Positions 1 through 4,133 of a stretch of 8,154 nucleotides of DNA are shown here, piece after piece; positions within the stretch are counted from its first letter, which is position 1, and every line of letters starts with the position of its first letter. Under the pieces are notes generated by a model that saw nothing but the letters and a program-made list of their open reading frames with translations, ran no database searches and was not told where the DNA came from. The position numbers and the translations under genes were made by a program. Origin of the DNA: Bryobacterales bacterium (lineage in GTDB: Bacteria > Acidobacteriota > Terriglobia > Bryobacterales > Bryobacteraceae); the NCBI GenBank assembly GCA_003132865.1, contig PKYZ01000574.1, positions 1-8,154 of the forward strand, in the 5' to 3' direction.

Positions 1-375
1 ACCGCGCAGCGGTTTAGTCCAACATACTTTATCGTCTAGTAAAAGAGGGACTGGAAAACCTCGTCCGGACGAGAAGGACAGTCTCCGTCTCCGAACTTCG
101 GACCTACGTTTTGGGCGTCGATTCGGGCGCGTTCGTCGCACTGCTCAATACAGTTGAAAATCACGGCTCGGAGTGATTGCGGACGCTGGAAAACCCGCCG
201 ATTCCGGGGGGCCAGAAACCTCGGCACTGCCCAGCTCGGTTATAGTGGGCAGAGGCTCTTCCGGGCCGACAAAGTCGTCCGGCAACGCCCTCGCATCGGC
301 ACCGTCGAAGCGGACGGGGACATGCCCTGCCTGATCGTGCACTAATCTAAACGGACGTTTGCAAAGATTGCGGAG
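1..375. other. Left-edge stretch with no recognised gene
   Basis: I see no convincing gene here. Short frames are open on both strands, but none begins with a clear ribosome binding site, and none of the translations resembles a family I know. The composition is high-GC until about base 345. It then becomes AT-richer toward the promoter of the toxin-antitoxin operon. It could be the eroded end of a gene that lies to the left. Confidence 0.4.
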
Positions 376-404
376 TTGACCGGAGCAGATGTAAATCATA
401 TAAT
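376..404 (+). promoter_or_regulatory. Sigma70-type promoter of the first toxin-antitoxin operon
   Basis: A -35 box TTGACC (376-381) is followed by exactly 17 bases and a consensus -10 box TATAAT (399-404). Transcription would start near 411 and leave a leader of only about 23 bases before the antitoxin ATG at 434. That leader contains the Shine-Dalgarno sequence GGAGGA (425-430). Box match and spacing are both close to ideal, so this is the best-supported promoter in the window. Confidence 0.75.
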
Positions 405-415
405 TATCTGATTAA
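392..415. promoter_or_regulatory. Near-palindromic operator candidate over the -10 box
   Basis: These 24 bases match their own reverse complement at 20 positions. The core ATAATTAT (400-407) is perfectly palindromic. It is flanked by AATCA (394-398) and TGATT (409-413) as inverted arms. The site covers the -10 box and probable start of transcription of the antitoxin gene. Antitoxins of the Phd/YefM family commonly repress their own operon by binding palindromes at this position, so autoregulation is the likely role. This is inference from position and symmetry. Confidence 0.5.
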
Positions 416-433
416 AACATGATCGGAGGAACC

Positions 434-721
434 ATGCTTGACGCCCGAGAAATCCACCCCCTGACCGACTTTTTGCGCAATCACAAGGCACACGTCACCC
501 GGCTGAAGGAAACGCATGCGCCGGAAGTGCTGACGGTCAACGGCAAGGCGGAAATCGTCATACAGGACGCGGAGAGCTACCAGCGCATGATTGACCGGCT
601 GCACCACATGGAAACCGTTGCGGCCATTCAGGAAGGAATGGCGAGCGCCGAGCGAGGCGAGCTGAAGCCCGCCGCCCAGGTGCTTGACGAGATGCGGGCC
701 AAGTATGGCTTATCGCGTTAG
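434..721 (+). CDS. Phd/YefM-type antitoxin
   Basis: This 95-residue protein is the likely antitoxin of a type II toxin-antitoxin pair. It would neutralise the toxin encoded just downstream and repress its own promoter. The N-terminal two thirds fit the Phd/YefM fold: a stretch around residues 8-28 (HPLTDFLRNH then a basic helix), the strand EVLTVNGKAEIVIQD (31-45), and the helix ESYQRMIDRL (47-56). The C-terminal tail, residues 57-95, is charged and helical, as expected of the toxin-wrapping segment. The start at 434 is preferred over an in-frame ATG at 419 because GGAGGA lies four bases upstream of 434 and nothing comparable precedes 419. The gene overlaps the toxin gene by 17 bases, so the two are translationally linked. 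The family assignment rests on motif recognition only. Confidence 0.85.
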   Translation: MLDAREIHPLTDFLRNHKAHVTRLKETHAPEVLTVNGKAEIVIQDAESYQRMIDRLHHMETVAAIQEGMASAERGELKPAAQVLDEMRAKYGLSR

Positions 722-1034
722 TCTCTCGGTTCCCGCCGAGACTGACGCTTACGCGGCTTTCGAGCGTATCCGCGAGGCCGCGCCGATGCACGCCGAGCAA
801 TGGCTTGTGCGTCTGTTCGCGGCGATTGACACCCTCAGCCGGAATCCGGCACGCTGCCCGGTCATAGCTGAAGCGGAGGAGCTTGGCTTTTCCGCCCGTC
901 ACCTGCTTTACGGCAAGGGGAGGGGACTCTATCGCATCATATTCGACATCCGGGAGGAGGAGCGGCACGTTCGCGTCCTTCGCATCTGGCATGGCTCCCG
1001 CGATGCCATCACCGCCGCCGACGTGGAGGAATAA
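705..1034 (+). CDS. ParE/RelE-type toxin
   Basis: This 109-residue protein is the probable toxin partner of the upstream Phd/YefM-like antitoxin. It shows the usual ParE/RelE superfamily layout. A first strand (residues 2-9, AYRVSLSV) is followed by two long helices (about 12-47). The C-terminal sheet includes LYRIIFDI (75-82) and HVRVLRIWHGSRD (88-100), and the ending RIWHGSRD is typical of the family. Members either inhibit gyrase (ParE) or cleave mRNA at the ribosome (RelE). The sequence alone does not tell which, so I leave the target open. ATG 705 is chosen because the protein then begins directly with the first strand. An in-frame upstream start at 684 would add seven residues with no family resemblance. 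The stop codon lies two bases before the resolvase ATG, and GGAGGA in the last toxin codons serves that gene. Confidence 0.82.
   Translation: MAYRVSLSVPAETDAYAAFERIREAAPMHAEQWLVRLFAAIDTLSRNPARCPVIAEAEELGFSARHLLYGKGRGLYRIIFDIREEERHVRVLRIWHGSRDAITAADVEE
1025..1030 (+). promoter_or_regulatory. Shine-Dalgarno of the broken resolvase, inside the toxin gene
   Basis: GGAGGA lies in the final codons of the toxin gene, six bases before the resolvase ATG at 1037. The strong site and the tight junction show that the resolvase was once the third gene of the toxin-antitoxin operon. It also confirms the resolvase start codon even though the gene is now broken. Confidence 0.65.
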
Positions 1035-1036
1035 CG

Positions 1037-1624
1037 ATGCCTGATTTCATCGCCTACTATCGAGTGAGCACCGACCGGCAGGGAGCCAGCGGCCTGGGAC
1101 TGGAAGCGCAACGCGCCGCCGTGCTTCGCCACATCGCCACCGGCCAGCTTGCCGCCGAGTATACGGAAGTGGAGAGCGGCAAGAAACACACCAACCGCCC
1201 GCCTAGGCCGCAACGTCGCTTTCATTTCCGCGCTGATGGAAAGCGGCGAGGACTTCGTATGCTGCGACAATCCCCACGCCAACCGGCTCATGCTGCACAT
1301 GCTGGCCGCGTTCGCGGAGCATGAGCGGGAACAAATCTCACAGCGCACCAAGGCAACCCTTGCCGCAGCGAAGGCGCGAGGCGTGAAGCTCGGCAGCCCG
1401 CGACCGCTGGAAGCCCTGAAGCTTGCGAACGCCGTCCACCGCGCCCGCAGGCCCGCGCCGGAAGTGCTCAACATCATGCGGACGCTCGAAGGCCAGGGAA
1501 TGAGCTACCGCGCCATCGCCCGCGAATTAAACCGGCTCTCAATATCAGGACGGGCAGGGCCTGCCAGTGGTATGATGTGACGGTAAAAGCAGCGCTGGCA
1601 CTTTCTCAAAGCCAAGCAGCTTAA
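1037..1624 (+). pseudogene. Serine resolvase/invertase, broken by a deletion and frameshift
   Basis: This is the remnant of a small serine recombinase (resolvase/invertase family), which cuts and rejoins DNA at specific sites through a serine-DNA link. The start is intact: AYYRVSTDRQ with the nucleophile Ser11, then the family motif VESGKKHTNRP. At about 1200 the reading shifts frame and jumps to RLGRNVAFI. The roughly 22 residues normally between these motifs, including the segment that ends in LDR, are missing. A deletion of about 65 nt accounts for both the gap and the shift. The middle then reads well (FVCCDNPHANRLMLHMLAAFAEHE and the helix-turn-helix region GMSYRAIARELNRL). Near 1550-1565 it shifts again, and the tail WYDVTVKAALA resumes in the original frame and stops at 1622-1624. 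No active enzyme is expected. Such a gene beside a toxin-antitoxin pair suggests a plasmid or transposon origin. Confidence 0.85.
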
Positions 1625-1638
1625 AAGAGCAAAAAAAG

Positions 1639-2151
1639 ATGGCTTCGTCCGTTAGTAGCCTTTCGCCTTCCGATATTCGCTCGTTGGCGTCGCTCATCGA
1701 GACAAAACTGGCCCAGGAAATCAATCTCATCGGTTATAGGATGCTGCATTAGTTATTTCTGAATCGTTTCTCTTTGGTGCCTACGCGGTTATCCTCGCTC
1801 AGCTGGCAGCAAGCTCAACGCTTGGCCCTACGAAAATTGCAAGGGACTTGCTCGTAACTCTCTCCCGCTTGTCGGCGTGTTTCTCGTGCTTGGCGTTGGC
1901 CAAGCCTATTTGCGGCGCAAAGAGTAATGCACAGGCTGGAAACATCAAGGGGTGAGATTGAAAAGCTTCTAATTTCGATGCCGGGTCTATCGGGTCTATC
2001 TATACCTAACCTGGGAAATCGCTCACAGCGCGAACCACAACTGAAATGGACTATTCTGGTTGGCGACCTTCCACTGTCGTTTGTTCCAGGGTTGCTCTTT
2101 GTCGCATGGGTTGTGGCTTTACCTTTTACATTGTCTATCACGTCCCGTTGA
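1639..2151 (+). pseudogene. Decayed small multi-pass membrane protein
   Basis: Four pieces in changing frames look like one former membrane protein of about 165 residues. ATG 1639 opens 37 residues with a soluble helix (LASLIETKLAQEINL) and stops at 1750-1752. In another frame, ESFLFGAYAVILAQLAAS (from 1761) looks like a first membrane helix. In a third frame, LPLVGVFLVLGVGQAY (from 1862) looks like a second and ends in RRKE with TAA at 1925-1927. That stop overlaps ATG 1927, which opens a 74-residue piece with a charged linker and a last hydrophobic stretch (LSFVPGLLFVAWVVALPF). The order of helices and the basic end after the second resemble small unnamed bacterial membrane proteins with the same ESFLF-type first helix. 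The repeated frame changes favour decay, but two or three indel errors in the assembly would give a similar picture. The function is unknown. Confidence 0.5.
1982..1999 (+). repeat. 9-bp tandem duplication
   Basis: CGGGTCTAT occurs twice in immediate succession. In the frame that starts at 1927 it encodes GLSGLS without a frame change. It is probably a replication slippage product in a decaying gene, and I attach no function to it. Confidence 0.6.
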
Positions 2152-2188
2152 CGAAGAAAGACACGATATCCTGGGGCCGTTCAGATGC

Positions 2189-2212
2189 GTGTGATAATGT
2201 CCTTTATCACAC
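2189..2212. promoter_or_regulatory. Perfect 9-bp inverted repeat, probable protein-binding site
   Basis: GTGTGATAA (2189-2197) and TTATCACAC (2204-2212) are exact inverted copies separated by six bases. The arms and gap have the size of a binding site for a dimeric helix-turn-helix regulator. There is no U-tract after it, so a terminator is unlikely. The left arm contains GATAAT, which could act as a -10 box, but I find no good -35 at the right distance. It lies 83 bases upstream of the pentapeptide fragment and about 300 bases upstream of the Xre-type antitoxin. It may have been the operator of either. The spacing of TGTGA to TCACA (12 bases) does not fit the CRP consensus. Confidence 0.5.
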
Positions 2213-2294
2213 CTTACTACAAAACGGGAGGGAAATGTTTCGGGCAATCGCGCCGGGTAGCTGACCCCTCCGCCCGCGCGGTATCGTGTTTTGC

Positions 2295-2440
2295 ATGGCC
2301 GACCCGCAGCAACTCGACGTTATCCGGCGTGGAGCGGAGGCGTGGAATGCATGGAGAGAGGAGCATCCGGGGTTGAGAGAGCGAACCTCGTCGGGGCGGA
2401 CCTCCGCGAGGCGCGTTCCCTCCTGCATCTCCTTGCATGA
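2295..2440 (+). pseudogene. 5' fragment of a pentapeptide-repeat protein gene
   Basis: From ATG 2295 the first 26 residues (MADPQQLDVIRRGAEAWNAW, then REEHPG) match the usual N-terminal cap of one class of bacterial pentapeptide-repeat proteins, which begins with a Met-Ala-x-Pro helix and ends in a WREEHP-like turn. The expected A(D/N)Lxx repeats do follow, but in another frame: RANLVGADLREA, then a stop at 2438-2440. Loss of one G in the GGGG run at 2369-2372 would explain the shift. Even with the frame repaired the product would have only about 48 residues and two repeats, where family members have many, so the 3' part is missing too. The repeats normally form a right-handed beta-helix; function varies by member and cannot be read here. 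Confidence 0.65.
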
Positions 2441-2515
2441 TCGGGTCCGGGCCGCCTGCGGGGACGCGTGGTGGCAGTTGCTTCCTCCGGACATTTGGCG
2501 GATAATAATGGACAA

Positions 2516-2911
2516 ATGGCGTACGCCGTCACTCCGGTCACCACAACCCAGGCGATCGGCGCGGTCCGCAAAGGCCTACCGACCGGGAAGCTGACCCAAA
2601 TGGCGCAGCTTTTGGCTGTGGACCCGGCGCTCCTTTTGCATATCCTGGGTGTTTCCCAGCGGACCATTCAGCGCAAGCATGTGCTCTCGGAACGGCTAAG
2701 CCCGGCTGCTTCGGATCGTCTCTCCCGGATTGATCGAATCTATACGCTGGCTGTCGAGGTATTCGGCGACGGCGAAAAGGCCGCCCAATGGCTGAAGCGG
2801 CCCAGCCGGGCGCTCGCCAACGAGTTGCCCCTCAAGCTGCTTGATACCGACGCCGGTACCCAACAGGTGGAGCGGGAATTGCGCCAGATTCAGTACGGCT
2901 TTGTCTATTGA
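2516..2911 (+). CDS. Xre/MbcA/ParS-type antitoxin of a RES toxin
   Basis: This protein of 131 residues is the expected antitoxin of the RES toxin encoded immediately downstream. Residues 21-60 form the Xre-like DNA-binding part (MAQLLAVDPALLLHILGVSQ, then RTIQRK). After LSPAASDRLSRIDRI (61-75) comes the C-terminal toxin-binding domain: EVFGDGEKAAQWLKRPSRAL (81-100), LPLKLLDTDAGTQQVE (104-119), and an ending close to the usual I-x-x-G-x-x-x form (IQYGFVY). In this family the last residues insert into the toxin's NAD-binding pocket. The start is uncertain. ATG 2516 has no clear Shine-Dalgarno. A GTG at 2468 in the same frame is preceded by GGGGA at rather short spacing and would add 16 unremarkable residues. 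The TGA shares its last base with the toxin ATG, so toxin translation is coupled to that of the antitoxin. Confidence 0.87.
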   Translation: MAYAVTPVTTTQAIGAVRKGLPTGKLTQMAQLLAVDPALLLHILGVSQRTIQRKHVLSERLSPAASDRLSRIDRIYTLAVEVFGDGEKAAQWLKRPSRALANELPLKLLDTDAGTQQVERELRQIQYGFVY

Positions 2912-3366
2912 TGCCGTCGCTGTGGAGGCTGTACCGAGCCCGGCACGGACCCGGTCTGGATGGACTCGGCGGCCTGTTTGCGGACGGACGCTGGCATACA
3001 CTAGGTGAACGGGTGGTCTATTTTGGAGGATCGGCCGCCATCGTGGTGCTGGAACGCCTGGCACATACCGATTCCGATCTGCTGCCCGGCGATCTCCGGC
3101 TCGCCCGCTTCGAATTCCCCGAGCCGGTATTGGAAACCAAGATCGAAGAGTTTGCCACACTTCCAGCGAGCTGGAACCAGGATGAAAATGCCACGCGCCG
3201 CATTGGCGGCCGGTGGCGGCGGCAGGGATCTTCTTGTCTGTTAACGGTGCCCTCCGCGATCCTCCCCGAAGAAAGCAATTTTGTGCTCAACCCGGAACAT
3301 CCCGACGCGAAGCGTTTGCGGCTGGTTCGCGAGCGTCCATTCACTTTCCACCCGCGCTTGATTTAG
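2911..3366 (+). CDS. RES-domain toxin (NAD-degrading type)
   Basis: This 151-residue protein is the toxin of a RES-Xre pair. Characterised RES toxins (MbcT, ParT and relatives) deplete NAD+ or modify protein with it, using a fold related to ADP-ribosyltransferases. The family signatures are present in order: GLDGLGG (15-21), GRWHTLGERVVYF (26-38), a conserved glutamate in VLERLAH (46-52, Glu48), DLLPGDLRLARFE (57-69), VPSAILPEESNFVLNPEHPD (113-132). Arg27, Tyr37 and Glu48 occupy the positions of the conserved R, Y and E of the family. The length is normal and I see no damage. The start at 2911 overlaps the antitoxin stop by one base. There is no separate Shine-Dalgarno, so the toxin probably depends on ribosomes finishing the antitoxin. 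A frame extending three bases upstream (TTG 2908) is less likely. Confidence 0.9.
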   Translation: MPSLWRLYRARHGPGLDGLGGLFADGRWHTLGERVVYFGGSAAIVVLERLAHTDSDLLPGDLRLARFEFPEPVLETKIEEFATLPASWNQDENATRRIGGRWRRQGSSCLLTVPSAILPEESNFVLNPEHPDAKRLRLVRERPFTFHPRLI

Positions 3367-3692
3367 CCTGGAGGCGCCTGCCTGCATCCCCTAATTACAC
3401 AACTCGACACCACGAGAATCCACTGAAAACAAACGCCCAACGCCAATCGCAAAGTCGGATCCCTTCCGCCACCGTGCTATGCTCGCATCGAGGAGTGAGT
3501 GTCTTCCAAAACTCAGCCGTTCGGTGCCCCGCCCGACAGCCCGCCGTTTAATTGAACAACAGAATTTCCTTGCCCGCCATCACCGCCCCACCGCCCTCCG
3601 TTTCGAGTTTTGTTCGCCCAATTCGCAATCCGCTGCCCGGACCAGTCGCAACCGGCTCTGCCCCACGGCCACCGGCCGGATTTAACTGGCTG

Positions 3693-3721
3693 TTGTCAAC
3701 TACTTGATTGTAAAGGATAAA
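3693..3721 (+). promoter_or_regulatory. Weak promoter-like pair
   Basis: TTGTCA (3693-3698) and GATAAA (3716-3721) are 17 bases apart, which is the standard spacing. The -35 differs from consensus at one base and the -10 at two. A start near 3728 would lie about 30 bases before the 10-bp repeat array. No gene follows closely, so this could be an additional distal promoter for the megasynthase, or chance. Confidence 0.22.
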
Positions 3722-3758
3722 TTGGCTTTGTTCGGTCAAATCTGGGCGCAGCGTCAAA

Positions 3759-3808
3759 CGCACAACGGTGCACAATTCTGCACAATTCCGCCCAGTCGTG
3801 CACAACTG
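3759..3808 (+). repeat. Array of 10-bp direct repeats (TGCACAA type)
   Basis: Five consecutive 10-base units can be laid end to end: CGCACAACGG, TGCACAATTC, TGCACAATTC, CGCCCAGTCG and TGCACAACTG. Units two and three are identical, units one and five keep the GCACAA core, and unit four is degenerate. A period of 10 puts the cores on nearly the same face of the helix. Two of the cores are part of the palindrome GTGCAC (3768-3773 and 3798-3803). The arrangement suits cooperative binding of a regulator upstream of the megasynthase. It is too small to call a replication origin. Confidence 0.5.
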
Positions 3809-3992
3809 GAGTCGAACCACAGGCGTTCAAAGCATGCCGCACCGGCGCAAGATCCTGGAAACGCGATTCCCGTCGTCACAGCCCGCTGCGGTGTGCGGCG
3901 GCCTGTCTTAACGCCTATCCTTCGATCCCCCTAGTACCCGGATAGGCCGCTTCGTAGCCAGTTTGAAATGGATTAGCTGGCCCAAAAACGTT

Positions 3993-3998
3993 TATAAT
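3993..3998 (+). promoter_or_regulatory. Consensus -10 box of the probable megasynthase promoter
   Basis: TATAAT matches the -10 consensus fully and sits in a locally AT-rich stretch within GC-rich DNA. There is no good -35 at 16-18 bases; TTGAAA (3963-3968) is 24 bases away, which is too far. An activator may compensate for the poor -35. Transcription would begin near 4005 and give a leader of about 130 bases. The call rests on the -10 box and the position before the gene. Confidence 0.4.
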
Positions 3999-4012
3999 CT
4001 TTAGATACTGGT

Positions 4013-4029
4013 GCCGAAGGGTGTTCGGC
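4013..4029 (+). other. Small hairpin at the start of the megasynthase leader
   Basis: GCCGAA (4013-4018) and TTCGGC (4024-4029) pair perfectly around a five-base loop. The hairpin begins within about ten bases of the predicted transcription start. There is no T-run after it, so it is not an intrinsic terminator. A second GCCGA (4049-4053), part of the repeat ACTGGYGCCGA (4007-4017 and 4043-4053), could compete for the same TCGGC strand. It could be a transcript-stabilising stem or part of a leader switch. Confidence 0.3.
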
Positions 4030-4119
4030 CCCTATACTGAAAACTGGCGCCGACGCCCCCTTCCACGACGAAGCAGCGGTAGAGATTCTGCAATAATTCC
4101 GTCACAGCAGGCTGCTAGT

Positions 4120-4130
4120 AGGAAATCGAG
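4120..4130 (+). promoter_or_regulatory. Ribosome binding site of the megasynthase
   Basis: AGGAAA (4120-4125) ends eight bases before ATG 4134, with GAG (4128-4130) between them. An in-frame TAG at 4116-4118 rules out any longer protein, so ATG 4134 is the first possible start in this frame. The Shine-Dalgarno match is moderate. Confidence 0.55.
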
Positions 4131-4133
4131 AAA

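Larger units (their letters stand above)
3367..4133. other. Long intergenic region before the megasynthase
   Basis: I find no gene in these 767 bases. The open frames on both strands are arginine- and proline-rich or otherwise unlike known proteins, and none has a good start signal. The left part (3367-3690) shows nothing I can interpret, apart from the 8-bp palindrome AGGCGCCT just after the RES gene, which lacks a loop and a T-run and so is not a terminator. From about 3690 on the region holds possible control elements: a weak promoter-like pair, a 10-bp repeat array, a TATAAT box and a leader hairpin, each listed separately. Confidence 0.55.

Noticed and set aside
2190..2211. CRP-type site (TGTGA ... 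TCACA)
   Set aside because: The half-sites are 12 bases apart, whereas CRP sites have six between them. The inverted repeat is real but belongs to another kind of regulator.
3371..3380. Terminator after the RES toxin
   Set aside because: AGGCGCCT is a perfect palindrome but has no loop and no following T-run, so it cannot form an intrinsic terminator.
3759..3808. CRISPR array or replication origin iterons
   Set aside because: The units are only 10 bases long without spacers, and there is no cas or rep gene nearby. A regulator-binding array is a better fit.
3548..3820. Minus-strand open frame of 90 codons in the intergenic region
   Set aside because: The translation is low in recognisable structure, covers the 10-bp repeat array and has no convincing ribosome binding site. 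I treat it as chance.
3795..3850. tRNA-like T-arm on the minus strand (GGTTCGACTCC)
   Set aside because: The T-stem pairs over only three or four bases and no D-arm, anticodon arm or matching acceptor stem can be laid out in the expected spacing. Neither a tRNA nor an attachment site can be supported.
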